Both the position numbers and the translations under genes were made by a program. The notes under the pieces are model-generated. The model was not told the origin of the DNA. It saw only the letters and a program-made list of their open reading frames with translations, and made no database searches. From NCBI RefSeq assembly GCF_006517175.1, contig NZ_CP041186.1, positions 5,049,074 to 5,113,073 on the forward strand: DNA of 64,000 nucleotides. Direction: 5' to 3'. The stretch comes from Persicimonas caeni. GTDB lineage: Bacteria; Myxococcota_A; Bradymonadia; Bradymonadales; Bradymonadaceae. Of this stretch, positions 33,449-42,242 are shown one piece after another (the stretch's first letter is position 1; each line of letters opens with the position of its first letter).

Positions 33449-34450
33449 CTAGACCGCGGCCGGCTCGTTGGCCGGCTCGGTCTGCTTGGAGTGTTCGCGC
33501 TCCTTGTCGGTGTCGCCAAATTCGAGGCGACGTACCCGCCAGAGCGTCTCTTCGACGAGTTTGCGATTGTTGGCGATCAGGTCGGCCAGAAGCCCGGTCA
33601 GCCCGGTCTGGAAGCCGAGCGACATCAACAGGACGGCCAGCAAGAGCGATTGGACGTGCCCGTCGCCGTCGCCGATGGCATAGAAGTACAAAAAGCGCGC
33701 GCCCAGCACGAACCCCGCAAAGAAGAGCAGCGCGCCGATGCCCATAAAGACCTTCAGCGGCTGGTAGGTCGTGTAGATGCGCACGATCGTGCTCATCGAG
33801 CGGGTCACGTACGAGCGGATCGACCCGAAGAGCCGGCTCTCGCGCAGCTTCTCGTTGGTGCGGATGGGCACGTGCGACACCGCGATATTCTTGCGGCCCG
33901 CCTGGATGATCGTCTCGAGGGTGTAGGTGAAGTCGCTGACCACGTTCAGGCGCATGGCGCCTTCGCGCGAGAACGCCCGAAAGCCGCTGGTCGTATCCGG
34001 CACGTCGGTGCTCGACGCTTGCCGGACCACCCACGAGCCCAGGTGCTGCAGGCGCTTTTTGGTCCACGAGAAGTGCTCGATCGTGTCGGTCTGGCGGTCG
34101 CCGATGACCATGTCGGCCTCCCCGCGCACGATCGGGGCGACGAGCTTGGGGATGTCGGCGCCGTTGTACTGGTTGTCGCCGTCGGTGTTGACAATGGCGT
34201 CGGCACCAACACGCAAACAGGCGTTCAGCCCGGTGCGAAACGCCGCCGCCAGGCCCTTGTTGCCCGTGTGTCGCACGATATGGTGCACCCCGTGCTCGCG
34301 GGCGACCTCGACGGTGCGGTCGGTCGAGCCGTCATCGATGATCAGCCACTCGACGGTGTCGAAGCCCTCGACTTCGCGAGGAAGATCGCCCAGCGTCGTC
34401 GGCAGCGTCTTCTCCTCGTTAAAACACGGTATTTGGATGATCAGCTTCAT
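33449..34450 (-). CDS. GT2 glycosyltransferase, dolichol-phosphate-mannose-synthase-like
   Basis: 333 residues from ATG 34450 (MKLIIQIPCFNEE); the open frame further upstream is repeat sequence. GT-A motifs: IPCFNEE, IIDDGSTD, GLAAAFRTGL, NTDGDNQYN (metal-binding D-x-D type) and DTTSGFRAFSRE. Two membrane segments near the C-terminus (FMGIGALLFFAGFVLGARF, SLLLAVLLMSLGF) anchor it. Such enzymes attach a sugar from UDP/GDP donor to undecaprenyl phosphate at the cytoplasmic face. Neighbours supply flippase-like, GT-C and methyltransferase steps. Preceded by a TTCTTGG heptamer array. Confidence 0.92.
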   Translation of the reverse strand: MKLIIQIPCFNEEKTLPTTLGDLPREVEGFDTVEWLIIDDGSTDRTVEVAREHGVHHIVRHTGNKGLAAAFRTGLNACLRVGADAIVNTDGDNQYNGADIPKLVAPIVRGEADMVIGDRQTDTIEHFSWTKKRLQHLGSWVVRQASSTDVPDTTSGFRAFSREGAMRLNVVSDFTYTLETIIQAGRKNIAVSHVPIRTNEKLRESRLFGSIRSYVTRSMSTIVRIYTTYQPLKVFMGIGALLFFAGFVLGARFLYFYAIGDGDGHVQSLLLAVLLMSLGFQTGLTGLLADLIANNRKLVEETLWRVRRLEFGDTDKEREHSKQTEPANEPAAV

Positions 34451-34474
34451 AGAGGTGAATCTCACCCTGGAGTT

Positions 34475-34560
34475 TTCTTGGTTCTTGGTTCTTGGTTCTT
34501 GGTTCTTGGTAACAGCGTCGAGAGAGCGACCAAGAACCAAGAACTAACCACCAAGAACCG
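34475..34560. repeat. TTCTTGG heptamer array with inverted partner
   Basis: Five tandem TTCTTGG units at 34475-34509 are followed by CCAAGAACCAAGAAC and CCAAGAACC (34530-34559), so the segment can fold back. It occupies the leader of the GT2 gene. A second four-unit TTCTTGG array is at 49842-49869. Confidence 0.8.
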
Positions 34561-34655
34561 GTTCATAATCGTCGGACTATTCAGTAGCCGGAAGACGATT
34601 CTCGAAGTACGGAAGCTCCGTGTGTGTACTTAGCAGGCTCATACCGCGAAAACAA

Positions 34656-35666
34656 TTACTCCGATGCGTCGTCTGCCCCCATATCATCGGCGATCGGCTC
34701 GGGGAGTCGGTGCATATAGCGCAGCATGAAGGGGATGCCCACCACGGCGGGCACGCCGAGCACGGTCAGGCCGTAGGCGAGCGTCGAGGCGAGCAGGGCG
34801 GCGTCGTCGACCGGGCCGCTGCCGACCAGGTCGAGCATGGCGATGAACGCGGTGTCGCGGGTGCCCATCCCGCCGATGGTCAGCGGCAGAAGCCCCACGA
34901 ACACCGCGATGGGCCACAGGGCGATGATGTCGACCAACGCGACCTCGGCGCCGAAGACGCGCGTGAGCGTAAACAGAATCAGCAGGCCCACCGACCAGGC
35001 GAGCAGCGAGATCAGCGACAGCCCCACGTAGCGCCAAGGCCGCTGCCGCATGGCTCCAAACGCCATGAAGAGCTGCAAAAATTTCTTCTCGAAGCGGTTA
35101 AGTACCGGAAGGCTCAGGAAAAACGAGCGCTTCCAGGAAAGCAATCCGAGAAAGGCGAACCCCCCGGCGAGCACCGCGGCGATGCCCAGAGACCAGCCGT
35201 ATAGGCCGGTCAGGATGCCCCCGGTGATGCCGAGCAGGCAGAGCGACTGCACGTCGACGAATTTGTGGACGAGCACGCTCCCCGAGCCCTGCACGAGCGG
35301 GACGATGTCGCGAATGCCCACGGCGCGCAAAAAGTCGCTCACCCTCGACGGGGTCGCGATCGCCAGGGGGCAACTGGCCATGATGACCGACATCGTGCGC
35401 CCGAAGGGGAGCTCGAAGCCCATCGTCTGCACGATATAGCGCCAGCGGATGCCCGAAAGCAGGATGAAGACGACCAGCAGCCCCGCCGTGACCGGCAGGA
35501 GCGTCCAGTTGCCCGCCATGATCGCGTCGAGGAGCTGCTCGCCGCCGGCGAGCTTGCGGATCAGGATGTAGATGATCGCCGCGGTCGCCGTCAGAAGGAA
35601 GGCCATCTTGATGGCGTCCTTCGAGCGCGAGCGCCCGGGGGGCATGGCGTCGTCGAGGTCGCTCAC
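34656..35666 (-). CDS. LPG_synthase_TM-family membrane protein (UPF0104-like flippase candidate)
   Basis: 336 residues with about eight hydrophobic segments and no soluble catalytic domain. TIGGMGTRDTAF near the end and SDFLRAVGIRDIVPL fit the lysylphosphatidylglycerol-synthetase transmembrane family, members of which are proposed to move lipid-linked sugars across the membrane. Its ATG overlaps the TGA of the preceding GT-C gene by 4 bases (ATGA), so translation is coupled. Followed by a 205-base gap before the GT2 gene. Confidence 0.88.
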   Translation of the reverse strand: MSDLDDAMPPGRSRSKDAIKMAFLLTATAAIIYILIRKLAGGEQLLDAIMAGNWTLLPVTAGLLVVFILLSGIRWRYIVQTMGFELPFGRTMSVIMASCPLAIATPSRVSDFLRAVGIRDIVPLVQGSGSVLVHKFVDVQSLCLLGITGGILTGLYGWSLGIAAVLAGGFAFLGLLSWKRSFFLSLPVLNRFEKKFLQLFMAFGAMRQRPWRYVGLSLISLLAWSVGLLILFTLTRVFGAEVALVDIIALWPIAVFVGLLPLTIGGMGTRDTAFIAMLDLVGSGPVDDAALLASTLAYGLTVLGVPAVVGIPFMLRYMHRLPEPIADDMGADDASE

Positions 35667-38101
35667 TCGTCGCCTCCTGCGGCGTCAGCCGACGCGTCCG
35701 CGGGCTGGGGCGTGCTGCACATCAGCCCGACCGCGTCGATGAGGTGGCCCGAGCGGGTGACCACGCCGGTGGCGACCGTGCCCGCGGGGCACATCAACTC
35801 GAAGTCCTCGCCGCCGCTTCCCACCTCGCGGGTGCGGGTGGTCGCGCCGTGTTCGTCCGCGTCGAAATCCACTTGGGCGCAGACGGCCGACATGCGCTCG
35901 ATGAGCGAGCCTTTGCCGCCGGCGATGCCGACGACGGCCTTGCCGTGGGGGCACTCGAGCGGCGTCGATTTGCCGAAGCTGAGCTTGCCGAAGCCCGGGG
36001 CCTTCCCGTGGCGTCCGCTCAGCTTATAGGCGTCGCCCTTCTTCTCGACTCCTACGCATCGCGGGCGCAGCCAGCCGAGGGCGCGGCTCTTCTTGTCGTC
36101 GGAGACGTCGAAGCCCGCGAGCGCCTCGGCCGGCCCGCAGCGCCACTGGTGCTCGGTGCCGCCGCGGCCGCCGATCGTCTCGACGTGGGGCGGCTCGGCG
36201 CCGCACAGTTCTTGTTCGGCCACGAACGGATCGGGCGGCACGCGCAGGGTGTGGAAGCGAAAGGCCGCGCTCATGTTGCCGAAGAAGCGCCCGAAGGTCA
36301 GCGGGGCCTGCACCGCCTCGAGGAGCTCGGCGAGGCGGCCGCATTGGAGCACGCGGCGCGCGGTCTGGATGCGCGGATCTTCGCCGGGGACGGGCTCGGC
36401 GAAGCGCGCGACCATCCAGGCGTCGCTCAGAGACTTCTCGTGGCCCGGGCGGCCGCGCTTTTCGATCTTGAGGTGCGAGCTCAACGGGTCGGACAGCCCG
36501 ACGTGGTCGACGACGTGGACGTGCGGGCCGACGACGGTGCCCCGGATGCCCATGGCGGTGCGCTGGGCGGCCACGCCGATCTTGCGTTTGGCGACCTTGT
36601 CGCGCAGCGGATAGGTGCGCTTGCTCGGGAAGAGTTTGCCGAATTTGGTCCCCTGATACGGCCGCGCGTAGACGACCGGCTCGCAGGTGTCGCCCTCGCC
36701 GAAGGCCGCCGGACACTGCTTCTTGGCCATCTTGCGCAGCATGACCGCGTCGCGGTGGAAGCTCGTCTTCGCGAAGTCGTCGGCGGTGATCGGGTTGTCG
36801 ATGCCCGACAGGCGCGTCCACCAGCCGCGCTCGTCGCCGATGCCGTGGACGTTCTCGCGGGCTACGCGAATGGAGGTCGCGCAATAGACCGCCCACCCGA
36901 CGATGAGCGCGAAGACGAGCGCCCGTGCGCCCACATACGCCGGGGGCGTGTCCTGGGGGCGAAGGCGCACGACCATCACGGTGAGCAGCGTGCCGAAGAC
37001 CGGCGGCAAGAAGAGGCGGCCGTGCATGAAGCCGCCGCCGACTTTGACGACGTAGACGGTGTAGGCGATGCCGCACAGGGTGGGCAGCAGGACCAAGCTG
37101 AGCCTGCGCCAGCGCTTCTCGCTCGCCTCGCGCACGACCGCCGAGATCCACAGCACCGCGGCGAGCGCCATCGGAAAGAGGAGCTCGTAGAGGCCGAAGA
37201 AGTGGTCGAAATAGTGGCCGCCCTGCGTCCAGCGCGACTCGAACGCCTCTTTGGCGTAGGCCGTGTTGGGCACGAGCGCGGCGTAATAGCCCATGCGAAA
37301 GAGCTGGTAGCCCACCGGCAACGCGCCCATGGCGACGCCGAGGAGGACGAGTTTTTTGAAGCTGAAGCCGCCGCGCTCCCTGTGGAAAAACGCGAGGAGC
37401 AGGCAGGCCAAAAACGTAAAGCTGTAGAGGGCGAGCTCGGGGCGAACGAGCGGGCCGAGGCCCAGGACGAAGCCGGTGGCGTAGAAGTGCGAGTCGGGGC
37501 GTTCCTGGGCCGATTGTGTCTGGGCCGAGGAATCGTCGAGGCCGACGCGCGTGATCAACGTGAAACAAAGGGCCATCCAGAAGAGGGCGAGCCCCGTCTC
37601 GAGCCCCGAGCTGGCGTAGTCCCAGGCCGCCGGGATCGCCGCGTAGATGACCAGGCCCACTGGGAGCACCCCGGCAAAGCGGGGCGTCTCGTCGCCCGGC
37701 TCGCGGTGCAGCGCGCTCGCCGTCCAGGCGGCCAGCGCGAGCGCGGCGATCGACAGGCCGATGCCCCCATAGACCGCCGCGTACTCCACAGGCACGCCCA
37801 GCGCGCTGGGGATGGAGGTCAGCGCCACCCACAGGGTGCTCGTGTGCGCCTCGATGCGCTCGCCGACGTTAAAGACCGGGCCGAAGCCGTCCAAAATATT
37901 GTGGACGATGCGCACATTGATGAACCCGTCGTCGCTCATCCAGCGGCGCTGCCAGGCGCCCACGGCAAACGCGACGATGGGCACCAGGGTGAGCAGGAGC
38001 CACGGCAGGCTACGCCACCTGGGCGCGTCGCGCCGGCGGGTCGGGCGTTGTTTGGGTGATGTATCGGGTTGGGACGACACTGAATGGCCCCCAGAAGGCA
38101 C
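35663..38101 (-). CDS. GT-C glycosyltransferase with C-terminal Cys-repeat (lectin-like) module
   Basis: 812 residues. After a basic N-terminus and the first membrane segment comes MSDDGFINVRIVHNIL with D57/D58, followed by GFGPVFNVGERIEAHT, the typical first periplasmic loop of polyprenyl-phosphate-dependent arabinosyl/mannosyl-type GT-C enzymes. About ten more membrane segments follow to near 430. The C-terminal 170 residues contain three units of about 30 residues with C...A..G....G..Id....C spacing (WRCGPAEALAGF, LECPHGKAVVGI, LMCPAGTVATGV). I read the repeats as an extracytoplasmic binding module fused to the transferase. First gene of the operon. Confidence 0.87.
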   Translation of the reverse strand: MPSGGHSVSSQPDTSPKQRPTRRRDAPRWRSLPWLLLTLVPIVAFAVGAWQRRWMSDDGFINVRIVHNILDGFGPVFNVGERIEAHTSTLWVALTSIPSALGVPVEYAAVYGGIGLSIAALALAAWTASALHREPGDETPRFAGVLPVGLVIYAAIPAAWDYASSGLETGLALFWMALCFTLITRVGLDDSSAQTQSAQERPDSHFYATGFVLGLGPLVRPELALYSFTFLACLLLAFFHRERGGFSFKKLVLLGVAMGALPVGYQLFRMGYYAALVPNTAYAKEAFESRWTQGGHYFDHFFGLYELLFPMALAAVLWISAVVREASEKRWRRLSLVLLPTLCGIAYTVYVVKVGGGFMHGRLFLPPVFGTLLTVMVVRLRPQDTPPAYVGARALVFALIVGWAVYCATSIRVARENVHGIGDERGWWTRLSGIDNPITADDFAKTSFHRDAVMLRKMAKKQCPAAFGEGDTCEPVVYARPYQGTKFGKLFPSKRTYPLRDKVAKRKIGVAAQRTAMGIRGTVVGPHVHVVDHVGLSDPLSSHLKIEKRGRPGHEKSLSDAWMVARFAEPVPGEDPRIQTARRVLQCGRLAELLEAVQAPLTFGRFFGNMSAAFRFHTLRVPPDPFVAEQELCGAEPPHVETIGGRGGTEHQWRCGPAEALAGFDVSDDKKSRALGWLRPRCVGVEKKGDAYKLSGRHGKAPGFGKLSFGKSTPLECPHGKAVVGIAGGKGSLIERMSAVCAQVDFDADEHGATTRTREVGSGGEDFELMCPAGTVATGVVTRSGHLIDAVGLMCSTPQPADASADAAGGDE

Positions 38102-38517
38102 GTGACTTCAATGGGTCGAAAAGCAGCTGCGCGCGGCAGCGGCGCGAGTCTAGACCACATCGACTTACAACGCCAGAGATTGCTCGCAAGCCGACGGAAA
38201 CGTTGGTGAAGGTCCCCGCGGACCGCGTTGGCGCCCCCGATTTGGATATTGACCTGACGGCCGAGCCCGTTCGAGCACACGAGCGGCAGGGTGACTTCGC
38301 CCGCTGCATGCTCGAACGCGTTCGCGAGGCAGGGGTAGCAAGAAAAGAGAGTGCTCGCGGGCCTTCGCGCGCCAAGTCGAGTCGGCGACGAAGTGCTCGC
38401 GAGCACTTTCGGGTCAGGTCAAATGGCCGAGGGCGGGGCGTTTGCGCATTTTTGCGCCAGATCAACCTCGTCAAGAGGCGCGCCGGCGGGTTCGAGCCCC
38501 ACCCCCGGGGCCCCAAC
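38102..38517. other. intergenic region with a perfect 18-base palindrome
   Basis: No gene with codon-like structure is seen. At 38391-38408 lies the perfect palindrome AAGTGCTCGCGAGCACTT, with a related half GTGCTCGCG at 38351-38359. It may be an operator or a small hairpin upstream of the GT-C gene start at 38101. A tRNA-like 3' end near 38488-38515 is discussed under rejected items. Confidence 0.5.
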
Positions 38518-39339
38518 TCAGGCTTCGACGGCCGGCTGGTCGGGGAGGGGGGCGTCCTCGTCGGCGCGATTCTCACCGGTTTGCGGGTCGACCTCGGGGG
38601 GCTGGCCGCCACCGTTTCGGCTGTAGAACTCCGCGAGCCGATCGTTTTGCATGGCGAACGGCCCCAACAATTTGGAGCGCATGCGCAGGTCGGCCTCCGA
38701 GGTGGTCGGGTAGGCCCCGCCGATGCGCCAGATGCACTCGTACATTTTTGCGCGGATGCCGTCTTTGCTGGCGGCGATCGCCTGCTTGGTGGGCCCCTCG
38801 GCGTCGTGGTCGACGCTCATACGGGCGACGAACTCGTCGAAATCAGCCTGCAGCACGTCGAAGTGCGCCTCGAGCTCGCAGGTCTTGATCTCGTTGACGA
38901 AGTCGTTGGCCAACTGGCCGATGATGGTGCCCATGGTCGACTCCTGCTCCTCGCGGTGCACGTTGGTCACCGTGTGCACGGGCGCACGCAGCGGCCCGCC
39001 GAGCATCTTCTGGGCGGCCTTGCCACGCGCCGAATCCGCGCCGTACAGGTCGATCTCGGTCTCGACCTTGGCCACGAAGCTCGAATAGTTGCGGTCGAGC
39101 CGGTTGTCGGCCGGGCCGACCTCCGGGTCGACCACCTGCTCCTGGGCCACGCTATACGCCTGCAGCAGCCCGCTGTGGCTCACGCAACGATCGTAGAGCT
39201 CCTGCAGGCAGTCGGTGAGCTCCGGGTCGACGTTCTCCTGCTTCGCCGCCTCCAGCGCGTTGCGCGCCGACCACTGCGCGCGGGTGTGGTCCTGCTTGTA
39301 GGTGTCGATGAATTCGTCCTGCGGTACCGTGCGACTCAT
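38518..39339 (-). CDS. hypothetical protein (273 aa), helical
   Basis: Start ATG 39339 follows GGAG by five bases; the open frame upstream has no such site. No signal or membrane segment. Mostly helical (RAQWSARNALEAAKQ, CLQELYDRCVSHSGLLQAY, IGQLANDFVNEIKTCELEAHF) with a disordered acidic tail (ENRADEDAPLPDQPAVEA). Four cysteines spread over the helical part. No family recognised. It lies alone between the glycan operon and the repeat array. Confidence 0.8.
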   Translation of the reverse strand: MSRTVPQDEFIDTYKQDHTRAQWSARNALEAAKQENVDPELTDCLQELYDRCVSHSGLLQAYSVAQEQVVDPEVGPADNRLDRNYSSFVAKVETEIDLYGADSARGKAAQKMLGGPLRAPVHTVTNVHREEQESTMGTIIGQLANDFVNEIKTCELEAHFDVLQADFDEFVARMSVDHDAEGPTKQAIAASKDGIRAKMYECIWRIGGAYPTTSEADLRMRSKLLGPFAMQNDRLAEFYSRNGGGQPPEVDPQTGENRADEDAPLPDQPAVEA

Positions 39340-39496
39340 AGCAACTCCAGCGTTGGCGACGCGCACCCGCAGCACAGACGGGTGTGGCGTCTGGTTAGCT
39401 GCCCCCTCGTACCGACGTGGGCATGAATGAAAAGGATGTAGGGCGACGATAGCAGGAGAGGTGGCGGGGGGGAAGGGGCCGTTGAGGGTTCGGTGC

Positions 39497-39841
39497 CTTA
39501 AGAAATTCACCGTCGGGAAGCAGAACCGGTCAACTGCCCCCGTGATCGTGATCGGCTGTTGCAGTTGCTAGCGGTCAAACAGCCGATCACGATCACGATC
39601 ACGATCACGGACGGCGCGTAAGCCTGCGCTCAATTTGTGAAGCCTTCACTTGCCCTCGTCAGCGAGAGCTGGAAGCACTCGCACCGAAAGAAGACAGCGC
39701 GATGTGTGTTCGGTGCGTGGGCATCTTGCCCTCGTCAGCGAGGGCTGGAAGCACTCGCACCGAAAGGCGACAGCGCGATATGTGTTCGGTGCGTGGGCAT
39801 CTTGCCCTCGTCAGCGAGGGCTGGAAGCACTCGCACCGAAG
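39497..39841. repeat. repeat block D1 plus two E units
   Basis: D1 (39497-39690) starts CTTAAGAAATTCACCGTC, contains the hairpin GTGATCGTGATCGGCTGTT...AACAGCCGATCACGATCAC with loop of about 17 bases, then a shared tail ending GCACTCGCACCGAAAG. Two E units (39709-39766, 39785-39841, period 76) each begin TTCGGTGCG and end CGCACCGAA with inner CCCTCG/CGAGGG. Full D/E copies recur at 40471-40792 and 42341-42690. Confidence 0.85.
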
Positions 39842-40358
39842 GGCGACAGCCGTGTGTGACCGAAGGAAACGTCCGCGCGGCCGTCGGCCCTCGCCTCAGT
39901 GTTCTTCAACGTTTCCGGGGTCCTCGGTGTGCGCTTCCGTGTTTCCACGGCCTCAACGGCCTCGGTGCTTCCACGGCCTCAACAGAGCGATCCCGTCTGC
40001 CACACCCACCATGGCCCGATTTCAAAAATAGTACGCAACGATTCGGCAATTTTGCCGATAACCGTAATGAGGGCCTCGACGCGTCGTCTCACCCAGCGCC
40101 GTGTTCGAGATCGGCCCTCGCGGATGCGCACCCGACGACGAAATGACACCCCGGCCTGGCCCACGCCTCCAGCCGAGCCACCCCACGCGGGTGGGCGAAG
40201 CTGAGGCGGGCGGAGGCAGCGCCGAGGTACGTCTTGGATGGTCAATGGGGGTGGGTCCGCGGGACCCAGGGGGAGGGAGCCATGCTGCTACGCTCTTCGT
40301 ACTCGCAAGTCGCGCGCGCGAGGCAGGCGGCATGCAGCCATGGAAACACGGAGGCACA
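39842..40358. other. intergenic, repeat debris, no gene seen
   Basis: The segment 39890-39990 carries fragments related to the reverse complement of block F (CCTCGGTGTGCGCTTCC, CGGTGCTTCCACGGCC repeated twice). The stretch 40020-40330 is GC-rich with a G-run around 40240-40275. Short ORFs here lack ribosome sites and look like shadows. Confidence 0.5.
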
Positions 40359-40792
40359 GAAACATTGAGCCATGGAATCACGGTAGAGCACACCGAGAAC
40401 CGCGGAAGCACCGAAGAAGGCTGACCACGGAGGCGTGCCGCATGTGTTCGGTGCGTGGGCATCTTACAGTTTAAGACATTCACCGTCGGGAAGCAGAACC
40501 GGTCAACTGCCCCCGTGATCGTGATCGTAGTCGTGATCGTGATCGGCTGTTGCAGTTGCTAGCGGTCAAACAGCCGATCACGATCACGATCACGATCACG
40601 ATCACGGACAGAGCGTAAGCCTGCGCTCAATTTGTGAAGCCTTCACTTGCCCTCGTCAGCGAGGGCTGGAAGCACTCGCACCGAAAGAAGACAGCGCGAT
40701 GTTAGTTCGGTAAGAAGACAGCGCGAGGTAAGTTCGGTGCGTGGGCATCTTGCCCTCGTCAGCGAGAGCTGGAAGCACTCGCACCGAAAGGC
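40359..40792. repeat. direct repeat block F1-D2-E, left flank of the lone lipoprotein gene
   Basis: F1 (40359-40456, 98 bases starting GAAACATTGAGCCATGG) is the same as 42243-42340. D2 (40471-40687) has the longest GTGATC/CACGAT hairpin arms of the three D copies. One E unit follows at 40735-40792. The whole block precedes the GTG of the lipoprotein at 40883. Confidence 0.85.
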
Positions 40793-40882
40793 CAAGGTCC
40801 TCCGTGTTTGCACTTATGACTTCTGCCGTCGGACTTCTCGCGGCCGCACGACGCGTTCCTTTTTCTTCATCGAGGGGCAACA

Positions 40883-42175
40883 GTGCTTCGCTCGTTCACG
40901 ACACACTTCATTCGTCTCTGGTTGATCACAGCGACGTTGGCTGCACCGGCGCTGGGGTCCGTGGCGTGCGACGAGCACGGGCAGGGAGCGAACCCCGAGG
41001 TGTCGGACGTCGCACCATCGACCGACTCCGAGCCGGACGCGTCCGTCGACTCGACGGGGCAGGACGTCGGTGACGAGGGGTGTCGCGACCCGCTGGAGGG
41101 CCAGACGGGCTCGGGCGAGGCGTTTGCGAAGCCGGAGGCCGGGCTTGCCGCGGTGGGCGATATTCGTGGCATCGTCGATCCCGACAGCGCGCAGCCGGCT
41201 GAGGGCTACTCGAATCGCATGAGGCGTGTGCTGCGGCCTCGCGAGCACATGCGCCCGAGCTCTCGGGCCGACGAGGTGTGGCTGCACGAGGGGGAGTATG
41301 CGGTCATGGACGCCGCCTACGTGGTGACCGGCGAGGAGCTGAACCCTCCAAAGCTCTACGAGTTGTTTGTCTTCGTGGACTTCGAGCCCGTCGAGTTCGG
41401 GGTCATTCCGGTCAATCCCGAGCTGGGCTCGGAGCCGTTTCCCAGCCTCGAGGAGGCCCGGGGCGTCGACGAGTGGGTTCGCTCGAAGACGGTCGACCTG
41501 CAGATCGACCAGCCGGTGGCCTTTACGCTGGTGTTGCCGCCGTCGGTGTTCCCCGAAAAGAGCGCCTACGACGTGCGCGTCAGCCTGGTGGGTCGCCCGC
41601 CGCGCGACTCGGGCAAGGCGATGGGCATCGGCGAGGTGCGCAGTCACTCGCTGATCTTGAACTACGGGACGACGGCGTTCACGCACGCCGCGGCGGTCGA
41701 GCTCGAGAGTGGGGAGGGCGGCCCCGTGGCGCCTCCGGAGTATCTGCGCGCCGAGATGCGCAGTTTTGCCGGGTTTGTCGAGCCGCCCGAAGAGGTCTGG
41801 GATCCGTCGAGTCTCGATCCTCCCGCGGTGTACGACGACGTCGACCTGGCTCAGATCTTCGAGGTCGAGGCCGACACCGCCCGGCTTCGCGCCTGGCTGC
41901 GAAGCTCTTCGCGTGAGCCGCAGGCGCCCATGTACGTCGTCGCCCTCGACGGCCAGCGCGCGCTCGACGCCCCGCGCGGCTATGTCGAGCTGCCCGCGCG
42001 GCCGAGCGACTACTTCGGCACCCAAGAAAAGTTTGCCGTCGAGGTGCCCTTCGAGCTCGCCGTCGAACCCGAGCGTGTGCACGCGGTCCAGCTGCTCAGC
42101 TTCTCCAATCCGTATTGCCGCAGCGGGCGAAGAGAGGTGAGCTCGTCGAATATCGTGCACGTGACGAGGCAGTGA
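40883..42175 (+). CDS. hypothetical lipoprotein (430 aa) bracketed by direct repeats
   Basis: GTG start at 40883 with GAGGGG upstream. Signal ending at lipobox GSVAC (Cys29), followed by an acidic disordered region (DVAPSTDSEPDASVDS). The main domain includes EVWLHEGEYAVMDAAYV, PPKLYELFVFVDFEPVEF and VPFELAVEPERVHAVQLL, a repeated beta-rich layout; two C-terminal cysteines (PYCRSG and CRDPLEG) may pair. No recognised family or catalytic motif. Both sides carry the F-D-E repeat blocks (40359-40792 and 42243-42690), an unusual setting that could reflect mobility or duplication. Confidence 0.85.
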   Translation: MLRSFTTHFIRLWLITATLAAPALGSVACDEHGQGANPEVSDVAPSTDSEPDASVDSTGQDVGDEGCRDPLEGQTGSGEAFAKPEAGLAAVGDIRGIVDPDSAQPAEGYSNRMRRVLRPREHMRPSSRADEVWLHEGEYAVMDAAYVVTGEELNPPKLYELFVFVDFEPVEFGVIPVNPELGSEPFPSLEEARGVDEWVRSKTVDLQIDQPVAFTLVLPPSVFPEKSAYDVRVSLVGRPPRDSGKAMGIGEVRSHSLILNYGTTAFTHAAAVELESGEGGPVAPPEYLRAEMRSFAGFVEPPEEVWDPSSLDPPAVYDDVDLAQIFEVEADTARLRAWLRSSSREPQAPMYVVALDGQRALDAPRGYVELPARPSDYFGTQEKFAVEVPFELAVEPERVHAVQLLSFSNPYCRSGRREVSSSNIVHVTRQ

Positions 42176-42242
42176 GCGCGTGAGGAGGCGTGGAGGGCGT
42201 GGAGGCTCGGAGGCCGTGGAGGCATGGAAACATGGAGCCACG

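Noticed and set aside
38440-38515. tRNA-like segment: ATGGCCGAG near the start and GGGTTCGAGCCCC...CCA at the end
   Set aside because: The T-stem has a mismatch, the putative acceptor strands do not pair, and no anticodon arm is evident. At most a degenerate remnant.
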